DNA from: Pseudomonas sp. LFM046 | Lineage (GTDB): Bacteria; Pseudomonadota; Gammaproteobacteria; Pseudomonadales; Pseudomonadaceae | Reading direction: 5' to 3' | Assembly (NCBI RefSeq): GCF_000949385.2 | Contig: NZ_JYKO02000001.1 | Location: forward strand, 4,981,503-5,045,502 | DNA: 64,000 nt | Shown: in pieces, positions 1 through 16,607 of the stretch | How the letters are laid out: each line of letters begins with the position of its first letter | Position numbering within the stretch: position 1 is the stretch's first letter | Notes under the pieces: generated by a model | Databases searched by the model: none | What the model saw: only the letters and a program-made list of their open reading frames with translations | What the model was told of the DNA's origin: nothing | Position numbers and translations under genes: made by a program

Positions 1-268
1 GACTGCAACCCACGTCCGCCAGCTGGCTTGCCGCGATCTCTCCGGTGAGGGCTCCCTGCACCGGCTCCACCGCACAATCCTGCGCACCTACGGCAATCGA
101 ATTGCCCACCAGACCTTGAATGGCCTGATCGATGTACAGAGCGGGCGGCATGACCGCGACTTCGACACCAGCAGGCAGGACCAATTGGCGCAAGCCTTTG
201 ATCAGCTCTGCGACACTGGCGCGGGTACCGTGCATTTTCCAGTTACCGGCTACCAGAGGTCGGCGCAT
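1..268 (-). CDS. tpiA: Triosephosphate isomerase (partial, N-terminal part)
   Basis: Glycolytic and gluconeogenic enzyme interconverting dihydroxyacetone phosphate and glyceraldehyde 3-phosphate in the cytosol. The reverse-strand reading begins MRRPLVAGNWKMHGTR, which contains the family N-terminal motif with the substrate-binding Asn and Lys (GNWKM). The reading runs 89 codons and leaves the window at base 1, so the catalytic His and Glu are not visible. The ATG at 266-268 is chosen because it starts directly before the conserved motif. It lies just downstream of glmM on the same strand, the usual Pseudomonas order glmM-tpiA-secG. Confidence 0.96.
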   Translation of the reverse strand, partial: MRRPLVAGNWKMHGTRASVAELIKGLRQLVLPAGVEVAVMPPALYIDQAIQGLVGNSIAVGAQDCAVEPVQGALTGEIAASQLADVGCS

Positions 269-333
269 GCTGAATCTCGTCGATCAAAGTGGGCGCAGAT
301 ATTACCCAAGAGATTTCCAAGTAGCAAGACAAA

Positions 334-1674
334 TCAAGCACATACCTCTTTAACGACTTTCGCCAGCTCTTCCGCATGACCGCGCACAAGGCTCTCGTCG
401 TCGCCTTCCACCATCACGCGGACCAAAGGTTCGGTGCCGGACTTGCGCAGCAGCACCCGACCACGACCCGCCATCTGCTCGGTGACTCGGGCCGAAGCCT
501 CCTTCACCGCAGGATGATTGACCGGGTCCACATCACCACCAGCGTAACGCACGTTGATCAGCACCTGCGGGCACTTGCGCATGCCCTGGCGCGCTTCGGC
601 CAGGGACTGACCACTGCGCTGCAGGGCTAGCAGCACCTGAAGGGCGGAGATGATGGCATCCCCCGTGGTTGTGAAGTGGCTGCAGACGATATGACCGGAG
701 TTCTCGCCGCCCAGGGTCCAGCCATTGGCCTTGAGTTCGCTCATCACATAACGGTCGCCGACCTTCGCACGAACGAACGGGACTTCGAGTTCCTTGAGCG
801 CCAGTTCCAGGCCCAGGTTGCTCATCAGGGTACCGACTACACCGCCACTCAGCTTGTCGCGGTTATGCAGGTCGCGAGCGATCAGGTAAATCAGCTCGTC
901 ACCATCCACCACCGTGCCAGTGTGATCGACCATCAGTACGCGGTCGCCGTCACCATCGAAGGCGATGCCGAGGTCCGCATTCTGCTCAACCACGGCCGCC
1001 TGCAGGCTGGCCATGTGGGTGGAGCCGCAATCGTCATTGATGTTGAGGCCATTGGGCTGCGCAGCGAGCACACTTACCTGTGCACCCAGCTCACGAAAGA
1101 CGCTCGGAGCAACCTTGTATGTGGCACCGTGCGCGCAGTCCAGCACGATCTTCAGACCGGCAAAGTCGGTGCTGATGGGGGTGGTGCTCTTGCAGAACTC
1201 GATGTAGCGACCAGCGGCGTCGTTGATGCGGGAAACCTTACCCAGCTGCTCCGACTCCACCACCGTCATGGGCTGGTCCAGCAGCTCCTCGATCATCAAC
1301 TCCACCTCGTCCGACAGCTTGGCGCCCTTGCCGGAGAAGAACTTGATGCCGTTGTCGTGGTGCGGATTGTGAGACGCACTGATGACGATGCCGGCATCAG
1401 CCAGGAACGTGCGTGTCAGGTAGGCAATGGCAGGCGTCGGCATCGGGCCGAGCAGCATCACGTCAGCACCAGCCGCCAGCAGGCCAGCCTCAAGGGCGGA
1501 CTCGAACATGTAGCCGGAAATCCGGGTGTCCTTGCCAATCAGGATGCGGCACTTGCCTTGCTTGCGGAACGCCATGCCGGCGGCCCAGCCAAGCTTGAGC
1601 ATGAAATCCGGAGTAATCGGGAACTGGCCAACCCGGCCGCGAATACCGTCGGTGCCGAAATACTTTCTGCTCAT
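334..1674 (-). CDS. glmM: Phosphoglucosamine mutase
   Basis: Converts glucosamine 6-phosphate to glucosamine 1-phosphate, feeding UDP-GlcNAc for peptidoglycan and LPS. The 446-residue product has all alpha-D-phosphohexomutase landmarks: the active-site phosphoserine loop [12 protein letters not shown] near residue 100, the metal-binding loop DGDGDRV near 240, and the C-terminal phosphate-binding [12 protein letters not shown] loop. Length and start ([13 protein letters not shown], the conserved N-terminus) are normal. It follows folP by only 17 bp and precedes tpiA, so it is probably in the ftsH-folP-glmM transcript. Confidence 0.97.
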   Translation of the reverse strand: MSRKYFGTDGIRGRVGQFPITPDFMLKLGWAAGMAFRKQGKCRILIGKDTRISGYMFESALEAGLLAAGADVMLLGPMPTPAIAYLTRTFLADAGIVISASHNPHHDNGIKFFSGKGAKLSDEVELMIEELLDQPMTVVESEQLGKVSRINDAAGRYIEFCKSTTPISTDFAGLKIVLDCAHGATYKVAPSVFRELGAQVSVLAAQPNGLNINDDCGSTHMASLQAAVVEQNADLGIAFDGDGDRVLMVDHTGTVVDGDELIYLIARDLHNRDKLSGGVVGTLMSNLGLELALKELEVPFVRAKVGDRYVMSELKANGWTLGGENSGHIVCSHFTTTGDAIISALQVLLALQRSGQSLAEARQGMRKCPQVLINVRYAGGDVDPVNHPAVKEASARVTEQMAGRGRVLLRKSGTEPLVRVMVEGDDESLVRGHAEELAKVVKEVCA

Positions 1675-1691
1675 GAAATGCTCCGTGTTTC

Positions 1692-2543
1692 TTATTCCGC
1701 CGCTTGCACTGCGGCGATCATGCGTACGACGTCGACGGTTTCCGCGACATCATGCACGCGCAGGATGCAGGCGCCCTTCGCGACCGCGAGAGCGGCCAGG
1801 GCAAGACTGCCATACAGACGCTGATCGACTTCCCGCCCCAGCGTCTGACCAATCATGCTCTTGCGTGAAACGCCGACCAGCAGGGGAAGCCCCAAAACGT
1901 GCAGCGCCTCGAGATGCTTGAACAGGCTCAGGTTGTGGGCCAGCGTCTTGGCGAACCCGAACCCTGGATCAAGGACGATCCGGTCGGCCGGAATGCCCGC
2001 GGCAACGCACGCCTGCATGCGCTCCGCCAGGAAACTCTGCACTTCCCCTACGACGTCCTGGTATTGCGGGTCCTGCTGCATATTCCCGGGCTCGCCCAGC
2101 ATGTGCATCAGGCAGACCGAGAGACCGGAATCCGCCGCAGCATCCAGGGCGCCGTCACGACGCAGGGCACGCACGTCATTGATCATTCCAGCCCCGAGGC
2201 GTGCACCTTCGCGCATCACTGCGGGAGTGGAAGTATCCAGGGAAATCACCACGTCCAGCTCGCGGGCGATGGCCTCAACCACCGGCGCGACGCGCTCCAG
2301 TTCCTCGGTTGGGGACACCGGACGCGCCCCAGGCCGAGTGGACTCGCCACCGACGTCGATCAAGGTCGCCCCCGCGGCGACCATCTCCGCGGCGTGGCGC
2401 AACGCAGCATCACGCCCGCTGAAGCGACCGCCATCGGAGAAGGAATCGGGAGTGACATTGAGGATGCCCATCACCTGCGGCTGGGCCAAATCAAGAACCC
2501 GGCTGCCGCAAGGCAACCGGGTCTGGTACTGCACTGACTTCAT
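1692..2543 (-). CDS. folP: Dihydropteroate synthase
   Basis: Condenses p-aminobenzoate with hydroxymethyl-dihydropterin diphosphate in folate synthesis; the target of sulfonamides. The 283-residue TIM-barrel protein shows the signature [15 protein letters not shown] near residue 25, the ESTRPGA substrate loop near 65, and the phosphate-binding end GVSRKSMIG near 220. It starts 9 bp after the ftsH stop, indicating co-transcription with ftsH and glmM. Nothing unusual. Confidence 0.97.
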   Translation of the reverse strand: MKSVQYQTRLPCGSRVLDLAQPQVMGILNVTPDSFSDGGRFSGRDAALRHAAEMVAAGATLIDVGGESTRPGARPVSPTEELERVAPVVEAIARELDVVISLDTSTPAVMREGARLGAGMINDVRALRRDGALDAAADSGLSVCLMHMLGEPGNMQQDPQYQDVVGEVQSFLAERMQACVAAGIPADRIVLDPGFGFAKTLAHNLSLFKHLEALHVLGLPLLVGVSRKSMIGQTLGREVDQRLYGSLALAALAVAKGACILRVHDVAETVDVVRMIAAVQAAE

Positions 2544-2552
2544 CTACGAGCC

Positions 2553-4475
<1,923 letters not shown>

Positions 4476-4666
4476 TTAGCTACCCTCTGGAACGGGCCCC
4501 TTCCTGGAGCGCACCCCGCATGACGGCTGGTGATTAACCGGCCTAACTTACTACACAACCCCTGCCCCTGGCAGGCGCCGTCTGTAACCCTTTATGAGAC
4601 CTGACGGCCTCCCTGCGGTGCCGAGCCCATTGAAACGGGACCGGTGGGTCAGGTCACCGTTGCAGT

Positions 4667-5177
4667 CTATTCCCCACGGAAGCCGCGCGCGAGCAGGGAT
4701 TGCTCGCACGAGCGGTCACGCGACGAAAGCGGCTTGCGCACCTGCACCTTGCCGAACATTTCGCGCACCGGCTTTCGGTACGCGTCGAAGCCTTCGCCCT
4801 GGAAGATCTTGGCCAGGAATTCGCCGCCGGGAGCAGAACGCTCGTCCCGCCAGCTTGCACCGATACATGGCGCCCTGCTGGTCGGCACCCTCACTCCACC
4901 CATATTGGGGGTCAATTTCGAAATCACAAGGTCTGCCGGGTTGTCACTGATCGCCTCGATAAGGCGCGAGAAGCCTTCATCATCAGTGAAATCACCCTGA
5001 ACGACCGTTACATCGGGAATGCTATCCATTTCCAGGAAGCCGGATGCGGTCCTTATCCTGAGTCTCGAGCAGCTTGTAGCTGCCGCAGGAACGGTAATCG
5101 TCCTTCTGCGCCATTCAGACGTGCAGATCATCGAAGTGTTCTTCCAGCCGATGACGGCTAGTCTTGGAACGGACCAC
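4667..5177 (-). pseudogene. rlmE: Decayed 23S rRNA 2'-O-methyltransferase RlmE (FtsJ)
   Basis: The reverse strand carries a recognisable but broken rlmE in its normal place between yhbY and ftsH. Reading from a GTG at 5175-5177 gives [14 protein letters not shown], then an in-frame TGA where the family has Lys (HV-stop-MAQKD), then [13 protein letters not shown]. At that point roughly 40 codons of the family are missing with a frame change, removing the SAM-binding DLGAAPGGWSQ region. The reading resumes in another frame at LEMDSIPDV and continues to LLARGFRGE. The catalytic Asp in the VISDMAPNM motif is Lys (VISKLTPNM). One stop, one large deletion with frameshift and active-site substitutions make sequencing error an insufficient explanation. 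A functional copy elsewhere would be expected. Confidence 0.88.
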
Positions 5178-5253
5178 GGGATACCTCGTGTTCGGCTGTG
5201 CGCCCCGGAATCACTCGGGTAAACTACCAGCCTTTTTTCGCAGGGGTCTGATT

Positions 5254-5568
5254 ATGCCGCTCTCTCAGGAGCACAAGAAGCAATACAAATCTATCGGTCA
5301 TCATCTGAAACCGGTATTGACGGTGGCCGAAAATGGTCTGACCGAGGGTGTGCTGGCCGAACTCGATCGCGCGCTGAACGATCATGAACTGATCAAGGTC
5401 CAGTTCCGCATCATCGAGCGCGACGACCGCCGCGCCCTGATCGAGGAACTCTGCGCTGCCGGCAACTGCGAGCTGGTTCAGGTCATCGGCAAGATGGCGC
5501 TGGTCTATCGCCGCAACCCCAAGCCGAACCGCAACCTGTCCAACATCAGCCGTTTCAGCGGCCTCTAA
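5254..5568 (+). CDS. yhbY: Ribosome-assembly RNA-binding protein YhbY (CRM domain)
   Basis: Small CRM/YhbY-fold RNA-binding protein associated with 50S ribosome maturation. The 104-residue product begins MPLSQEHKKQYKSIGHHLKPV and contains the family core VLAELDRALNDHELIKV and the later IGKMALVYRRNPKP. The ORF is open further upstream, but this ATG matches the family N-terminus and follows a purine-rich stretch. It diverges from the rlmE remnant, as yhbY and rlmE do in other Pseudomonas. Confidence 0.93.
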   Translation: MPLSQEHKKQYKSIGHHLKPVLTVAENGLTEGVLAELDRALNDHELIKVQFRIIERDDRRALIEELCAAGNCELVQVIGKMALVYRRNPKPNRNLSNISRFSGL

Positions 5569-5590
5569 GCCTACCGCCAAGGGCGCGCCC

Positions 5591-6037
5591 TCAGCGCGCC
5601 CGGCCCTCCACCCGCTTCGCCGGCAAGGGCTGGATCACCAGCAGCAGGCCACAGAAGGCCAGCAACAGATAGCTGAAATTCAGCCAGTACAACGCCTCCG
5701 GCAGCCAGAAGCGCACCAGCAGAAATACCACCACCAGGGCCAACACTGCGGCCAGCAACTGCGCGCGCGCGTCTCCCCAGAGACGCACAAGCCCTGCGTG
5801 CTGAATCAGCAGCAGGGCCTGAATCAAAGCACAGAAACCAGCGAACGCCACCAGCAGGGGCCGTAGCGTGGCGGCCACTTCATCCACCAGCATTGGCGCA
5901 AGGCCAATGCGGCCCAGCGCCGGCAGCATGACGAAGTGCAGCAGCCAGAGGCCGCCAACCCAGAAGGTCTGGGCCAGCTGCCAGGCAATGGCGCCGGCCC
6001 GAAAGGGCGAACGATCAGACGTGACGGACTTCGACAA
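5591..6037 (-). CDS. DUF4149-family integral membrane protein
   Basis: A 148-residue hydrophobic protein with four predicted membrane segments (about residues 14-38, 55-80, 88-108, 118-138). It sits in the slot between greA and yhbY where Pseudomonas genomes carry a DUF4149 membrane protein. Its start overlaps the 3' end of greA by 23 bp, so it is probably translated from the carB-greA transcript. Function unknown. Confidence 0.8.
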   Translation of the reverse strand: MSKSVTSDRSPFRAGAIAWQLAQTFWVGGLWLLHFVMLPALGRIGLAPMLVDEVAATLRPLLVAFAGFCALIQALLLIQHAGLVRLWGDARAQLLAAVLALVVVFLLVRFWLPEALYWLNFSYLLLAFCGLLLVIQPLPAKRVEGRAR

Positions 6038-6487
6038 TCTCGTACTCGACGACGCCGCTCGGAGTCTTGACGGTCACCACGTCCCCTTCTTCCTTGCCCA
6101 CCAGGGCACGGGCGATGGGGGAGCTGACCGACAGCTTGCCCTGTTTGATGTCAGCTTCGTCGTCGCCGACGATCTGATAGGTCACGGTCTCGTCAGTGTC
6201 GACGTTCGCGATATCCACGGTCACACCGAAGATCACCTTGCCGGTGTGGGGCAACGACGCAACATCGATGACCTGGGCATTTTGCAGGCGCCCTTCGATA
6301 TCACGGATGCGAGCCTCGACCATGCCCTGCTGTTCGCGGGCGGCATGGTATTCGGCGTTTTCCTTCAGGTCGCCCAGTTCACGCGCTTCGGCGATGGCCT
6401 GAGTGATCTGCGGACGCATCACGGATTTCAGGTGTTTCAGTTCGTCTTCCAGGGCGCGAGCGCCTTGGACGGTCATCGGAAATTTGG

Positions 6488-6491
<4 letters not shown>
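6015..6491 (-). CDS. greA: Transcription elongation factor GreA
   Basis: Binds the RNA polymerase secondary channel and stimulates cleavage of backtracked transcripts. The 158-residue protein has the N-terminal antiparallel coiled coil (residues 1-75) with the acidic tip segment [18 protein letters not shown], and the C-terminal FKBP-like domain with [14 protein letters not shown]. Its ATG overlaps the carB stop by 4 bp, indicating translational coupling. Confidence 0.97.
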
Positions 6492-9709
<3,218 letters not shown>

Positions 9710-9728
9710 GGGACTCTCGTTGCAATAA

Positions 9729-10382
9729 TCAGGACAGGGTTGCGGTGGCCAGCTTCACGCCAAAGCCGACGAACAGGGCGCCGACGCCGCTGGAGGCGCC
9801 GGCAGCCAGCCGTTGCCGCCGGCGGAACCAGGCCGCCAGACGCACACCGGAAAAAATCAGGAAACTCAGGTAGAGAGCGCTGAGGACTTCGAGGATCGCG
9901 CCCAGCACCAGGAACGACAGACCAGGGTAGGCGTATCCCGGGTCGACGAACTGGATGAAGAAGGACACGAAGAAGAGGATCGCCTTGGGGTTGGACAGGC
10001 TCAGCAGCAGCGCCTTGCGGAACGGCTGGTTGACGTCCACATCCTTGACCGGAGCGGCCTGCTCGACCGGCTGGCGCAGCTTCTGCCAGCCACCCCGGAG
10101 CATGCCCAACCCTAAGTAGAACAGGTAGGCGGCGCCGACGTACTTCAGGCCGAGGAACAGCATGGGTTCGGCCTTGAGCAGCGAGGCAATCCCCAATGCC
10201 GACAGCAGCATCAGGACCGCGTCGCCGAGGAACACCGCGCTGGCCGCCCGGTAGCCGGCACCCACGCCGCGCTGGGCGGCGGTGGCGAGCACGAACAGCG
10301 AGTTCGGCCCCGGCAACAGGACGATGAACAGCGTACCCAGGACGTAGGTCCAGAGGTCGGTGATTCCCAAGGTCGGCATCAT
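9729..10382 (-). CDS. LysE/RhtB-family amino-acid exporter
   Basis: A 217-residue inner-membrane protein with about six hydrophobic segments and the LysE-family N-terminal signature [24 protein letters not shown] (shown in part: [12 protein letters not shown]). Such proteins export amino acids or homoserine lactones by proton antiport; the substrate cannot be read from sequence. It is wedged between carA and carB with about 20 bp on each side, so it is co-transcribed with them. A role in relieving amino-acid excess is inference only. Confidence 0.88.
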   Translation of the reverse strand: MMPTLGITDLWTYVLGTLFIVLLPGPNSLFVLATAAQRGVGAGYRAASAVFLGDAVLMLLSALGIASLLKAEPMLFLGLKYVGAAYLFYLGLGMLRGGWQKLRQPVEQAAPVKDVDVNQPFRKALLLSLSNPKAILFFVSFFIQFVDPGYAYPGLSFLVLGAILEVLSALYLSFLIFSGVRLAAWFRRRQRLAAGASSGVGALFVGFGVKLATATLS

Positions 10383-10405
10383 CTTCGCAAGCCTCTTCAG
10401 CGGTC

Positions 10406-11542
10406 TCAGCGGCGCTCGGCCATCGCCGCGATGAAGCGGTCGAACAGCGGTGCCACGTCGTGCGGACCAGGACTGGCTTCCGGGTGGCCCTGGAAGCTGA
10501 AGGCCACCTTGTCGGTACGCTCGACGCCCTGCAGGGTGCCGTCGAACAGCGACTTATGGGTGGCACGCAGGTTGCTCGGCAGCGTCGACTCGTCCACAGC
10601 GAAGCCGTGGTTCTGGCTGGTGATCATCACCACGCCCGAATCCAGGTCCTGCACCGGGTGGTTGGCGCCATGGTGGCCATGGCCCATCTTCACGGTCTTG
10701 GCGCCGGAGGCCAGGGCCAGCAGCTGGTGGCCGAGGCAGATGCCGAAGACCGGGATCTCGGTATCGAGGAACTCGCGGATGGCCTGGATGGCGTAGTCAC
10801 ACGGCTCGGGGTCACCAGGGCCGTTGGAGAGGAAGATGCCGTCCGGGTTCAGGGCCAGCACTTCGCTCGCCGGGGTCTGGGCCGGCACCACGGTCAGGCG
10901 GCAGCCACGAGCCACGAGCATGCGCAGGATGTTCAGCTTGACGCCGAAGTCATAGGCCACCACATGGTACGGCAGATCGCTGGCGGCGATTTCCGGGTGG
11001 CTGTCGGTTTCCAGGTTCCACACGCTGGAGCGCCACTCGTACTTCTCGGTAGCGGACACCACCTTGGCCAGGTCCATGCCCTTCAGGCCAGGGAAGCTGC
11101 GCGCCAGTTCCAGCGCTTTCTCTTCGGTGGCGTCGTCACCGGCGAGGATGCAGCCGTTCTGGGAGCCCTTTTCGCGAAGGATGCGGGTCAGGCGGCGAGT
11201 GTCGATACCGGCGATCGCGACCGTGCCATGCTCTTTCAGGTAGTCCGGCAGCGACTGCTTGTTGCGCCAGTTGCAGGCCAGCAGCGGCAGGTCGCGAATG
11301 ATCAGGCCGGCGGCCCAAACGCGGTTGGACTCGGCGTCTTCCGGCGTGGTGCCGGTGTTGCCGATGTGCGGATAGGTCAGGGTAACAATTTGCTGGGCAT
11401 AGGAAGGATCGGTAAGGATTTCCTGATAGCCGGTCATGGCAGTGTTGAACACTACCTCGCCGATGGTATGGCCATCGGCCCCAATGGCTTCGCCGCGAAA
11501 AATGCTGCCGTCGGCAAGCGCGAGTATGGCTGGCTTAGTCAA
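10406..11542 (-). CDS. carA: Carbamoyl-phosphate synthase small (glutaminase) subunit
   Basis: Hydrolyses glutamine and passes ammonia to CarB. The 378-residue protein has the CarA-specific N-terminal domain ([16 protein letters not shown]) and a class I glutamine amidotransferase domain with the nucleophile in [12 protein letters not shown] (about residue 265) and the catalytic His-Glu in [12 protein letters not shown] near 350. The start follows a purine-rich SD (GGGAGG). Confidence 0.98.
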   Translation of the reverse strand: MTKPAILALADGSIFRGEAIGADGHTIGEVVFNTAMTGYQEILTDPSYAQQIVTLTYPHIGNTGTTPEDAESNRVWAAGLIIRDLPLLACNWRNKQSLPDYLKEHGTVAIAGIDTRRLTRILREKGSQNGCILAGDDATEEKALELARSFPGLKGMDLAKVVSATEKYEWRSSVWNLETDSHPEIAASDLPYHVVAYDFGVKLNILRMLVARGCRLTVVPAQTPASEVLALNPDGIFLSNGPGDPEPCDYAIQAIREFLDTEIPVFGICLGHQLLALASGAKTVKMGHGHHGANHPVQDLDSGVVMITSQNHGFAVDESTLPSNLRATHKSLFDGTLQGVERTDKVAFSFQGHPEASPGPHDVAPLFDRFIAAMAERR

Positions 11543-11585
11543 GAAGACCTCCCGTAGATCTAAGGCTGAAGCAAACGCAGGTTGT

Positions 11586-11626
11586 AAAAAAGCGGGATGA
11601 CGTTGATACCGTCACCCCGCTTTTTT
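11586..11626 (-). terminator. Hairpin with A/T flanks upstream of carA (terminator or attenuator)
   Basis: A near-perfect stem (AAAAAAGCGGG-TGACG pairing with CGTCA-CCCGCTTTTTT) lies 44 bp before the carA ATG in the dapB-carA gap. With T-runs in both orientations it can end dapB transcription, or act as an attenuator in the carA leader. Sequence alone does not separate the two. Confidence 0.75.
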
Positions 11627-11726
11627 ATCTGAGCCATTTCTGCGTAACTTTTAGTGGACACACTAAAGCTGCAGTTTACAGGAATGCGTCATTTCGGTCC
11701 ACCCGAAAGACATCCTGATCTGCACA

Positions 11727-12611
<885 letters not shown>

Positions 12612-13739
12612 TTAGAGATCGCCGAAGAAGCGCTTCATACCCTCGAACCAGCTGCTGGCCTTGGGCGAATGGGATCCGTCGCTCTGCAGCGTCTTGCGGA
12701 ACTCATCGAGCAGCTCGCGCTGGCGCTTGTCCAGGTTGACCGGTGTTTCCACCACGACCCGGCACATCAGGTCGCCGGCACCGCCGCCACGCACCGGCGC
12801 CACGCCCTTGCCACGCAAGCGGAACAGCTTGCCGGTCTGGGTCGCTTCCGGAATCTTCAGCTTGACCCGGCCATCCAGGGTCGGCACTTCCAGTTCACCG
12901 CCCAGGGCGGCATCCGCGAAGCTGATGGGCACTTCGCAATAGAGGTGCTTGCCGTCGCGCTGGAAGATCGGGTGCTCGCGCACGTTGACCACCACATAGA
13001 GGTCGCCGGCCGGGCCACCCAGGGCGCCGGCTTCGCCTTCGCCGGAAAGGCGGATGCGGTCGCCGGTATCAACGCCTGCCGGCACTTTCACCGACAGGGT
13101 CTTGTGCTCTTCCACACGCCCCTGGCCATGGCAACTGCCACAGGGGTCGCTGATCATCTTGCCGCTGCCGTGGCAGCGCGGGCAGGTCTGCTGAACCGAG
13201 AAGAAGCCCTGCTGCATGCGCACCTGACCAATACCACCACAGGTGGTACAGGTGACCGGACTGGTGCCCTTCTTGGCGCCAGAACCATCGCAGGTCTTAC
13301 AGTTGACCAGGGTCGGCACGCGAATGGTGACCGTGGTGCCGCGCACCGCCTCTTCCAGGTCCAGCTCCAGGGTGTAACGCAGGTCGCTGCCACGCTGCGG
13401 GCCACCGCGCTGACCGCCACGCTGGCCGCCGAAGAAGTCGCTGAACACGTCGCCGAAGATGTCGGAGAAGCTGGCACCGCCGAAACCGGCACCGGCGCCC
13501 GCCCCCATTTGCGGGTCGACGCCCGCGTGGCCGTACTGGTCGTAGGCCGAACGCTTGCCGGCGTCAGACAGGATTTCGTAGGCCTCGTTGGCCTCTTTGA
13601 ATTTCTCTTCCGCAGCCTTGTCCCCCGGATTGCGGTCCGGGTGGTATTTCATGGCGAGGCGGCGATAGGCCTTCTTCAGCTCGGCCTCACTGGCGCCCCG
13701 CTCGACACCGAGGATTTCGTAAAAGTCACGTTTAGCCAT
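12612..13739 (-). CDS. dnaJ: Co-chaperone DnaJ
   Basis: Hsp40 co-chaperone that delivers unfolded clients to DnaK and stimulates its ATPase. The 375-residue protein has the J domain with HPD ([10 protein letters not shown], about residues 32-40), a Gly/Phe-rich linker ([10 protein letters not shown]), four zinc-finger repeats of CxxCxGxG type ([32 protein letters not shown], residues about 140-205), and the C-terminal substrate-binding domain. Standard length. It follows dnaK on the same strand; a hairpin lies between them. Confidence 0.97.
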   Translation of the reverse strand: MAKRDFYEILGVERGASEAELKKAYRRLAMKYHPDRNPGDKAAEEKFKEANEAYEILSDAGKRSAYDQYGHAGVDPQMGAGAGAGFGGASFSDIFGDVFSDFFGGQRGGQRGGPQRGSDLRYTLELDLEEAVRGTTVTIRVPTLVNCKTCDGSGAKKGTSPVTCTTCGGIGQVRMQQGFFSVQQTCPRCHGSGKMISDPCGSCHGQGRVEEHKTLSVKVPAGVDTGDRIRLSGEGEAGALGGPAGDLYVVVNVREHPIFQRDGKHLYCEVPISFADAALGGELEVPTLDGRVKLKIPEATQTGKLFRLRGKGVAPVRGGGAGDLMCRVVVETPVNLDKRQRELLDEFRKTLQSDGSHSPKASSWFEGMKRFFGDL

Positions 13740-13782
13740 AGGTTTCCTGCACTCTCGAATTCACCTGCCCCAGACACGCCAA

Positions 13783-13802
13783 CGCGGGAGCAAGCTCCCG
13801 CG
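13783..13802. repeat. Inverted repeat in the dnaK-dnaJ gap
   Basis: Nine-base arms (CGCGGGAGC and its complement) around a two-base loop, without a T-run. It is most likely an mRNA hairpin that trims or dampens the dnaJ part of the dnaK-dnaJ transcript, or a short REP-like unit. Confidence 0.55.
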
Positions 13803-13867
13803 CGGCGGATCAGTCAGGCGTACGGGACGTCAAACCCCGCACGCTGGAGCGGAAGCAAGCGTGACAC

Positions 13868-15781
<1,914 letters not shown>

Positions 15782-15808
15782 ATTCTCTCTCCCGAAACTT
15801 TGGATTCT

Positions 15809-15834
15809 CCGCGGCCTCATTTCACGGGCCGCGG
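15809..15834 (-). promoter_or_regulatory. 5'-UTR hairpin of dnaK
   Basis: An 8-bp all-GC inverted repeat (CCGCGGCC / GGCCGCGG, 10-base loop) lies between the sigma-32 promoter and the dnaK SD. Placement in the leader suggests an mRNA stability or translation element; there is no T-run, so it is not an intrinsic terminator. Confidence 0.5.
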
Positions 15835-15858
15835 CAGCACTAAAACGCTTGAATTAAC

Positions 15859-15886
15859 AGATGGGGGCCCGAAGGCGGATTTCAAG
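15859..15886 (-). promoter_or_regulatory. Sigma-32 heat-shock promoter of dnaK
   Basis: On the minus strand: CTTGAAA, a 13-bp spacer, then CCCCATCT, which matches the known sigma-32 consensus (CTTGAAA, 11-16 bp, CCCCATNT) at every position. The -35 element overlaps the grpE stop codon, so dnaK can be transcribed separately from grpE. Confidence 0.88.
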
Positions 15887-16451
15887 CCTGCTCGTCAATC
15901 GACGGCGGAGTCGCGCTCGGCGCCTTGCTGACCACCACCATGGCGGGGCGCAGCAGACGGCCGTTGAGCAAGTAGCCCTTCTGGAACACCTTGAGCACGC
16001 TGCCCGGCTCCACGTGGGTGCTCTCTTCCATGGCCATGGCCTGGTGGTGCTCCGGATTGAACGGCGCGCCTTGCGGGTCAACGGCTTCCAGCTGGTAGCG
16101 CTTGAGGGTGTCGTGGAACAGCTTGAGAGTCAGCTCCATGCCCTCGCGCACTGCCTTGATCGAGTCGTCGCTGGCGCTGGTGATTTCCAGGCCACGCTCC
16201 AGGCTGTCGACAACCGGCAGCAGGTCGTTGGCAAATTTTTCCAGCGCGAACTTGTGTGCCTTCTCCACGTCCTGCTCGGCGCGGCGACGCACGTTCTGCA
16301 GCTCGGCAGCGACACGCAGCGACTGATCCTGGGCCGCGGCCAGTTGCTCTTCCAGCACCTGTACGCGGGTGGCGAGCTCGTCGCCTGACGCGGCTTCAGC
16401 AGCGGGATTCGCTTCGGGGGTCTGGGTATCCAGGGTCTGTTCGTCGGCCAT
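15882..16451 (-). CDS. grpE: Nucleotide exchange factor GrpE
   Basis: Homodimeric exchange factor that releases ADP from DnaK. The 189-residue protein has an acidic disordered N-terminus, a long coiled coil (about residues 30-85: [18 protein letters not shown] and onward), and the beta-domain signature [13 protein letters not shown] with [25 protein letters not shown] use the ATG at 16449-16451 ([10 protein letters not shown]) with SD GGAGGAAGGC; the ORF is open upstream from a TTG without SD. Confidence 0.96.
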   Translation of the reverse strand: MADEQTLDTQTPEANPAAEAASGDELATRVQVLEEQLAAAQDQSLRVAAELQNVRRRAEQDVEKAHKFALEKFANDLLPVVDSLERGLEITSASDDSIKAVREGMELTLKLFHDTLKRYQLEAVDPQGAPFNPEHHQAMAMEESTHVEPGSVLKVFQKGYLLNGRLLRPAMVVVSKAPSATPPSIDEQA

Positions 16452-16506
16452 GCCTTCCTCCTCATACAAAGACAGCTGCGGGAAAGACCCGCTGATATGT
16501 CCGCCT

Positions 16507-16534
16507 ATATGGGGTCGCAATTTGTCGCTTCAAG
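16507..16534 (-). promoter_or_regulatory. Sigma-32 heat-shock promoter of grpE
   Basis: On the minus strand: CTTGAAG, 13 bp, CCCCATAT, about 56 bp before the grpE ATG. It matches the sigma-32 consensus with one mismatch in the -35. It has the same spacer as the dnaK promoter, consistent with coordinated heat induction. Confidence 0.85.
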
Positions 16535-16567
16535 GGGGAGAGGCGATTGTCAGCCAGAAAACAAACA

Positions 16568-16583
16568 CTGTATAAATAGCCAG
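16568..16583 (+). promoter_or_regulatory. LexA (SOS) box before recN
   Basis: CTGTATAAATAGCCAG, 25 bp before the recN ATG, matches CTGT-N8-ACAG with one mismatch in the right arm. recN is a known member of the LexA regulon in Pseudomonas, which supports the call. The TATAAAT inside may double as the -10. Confidence 0.75.
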
Positions 16584-16607
16584 CCATCTCAGCGCGGGAG
16601 TCGCACC

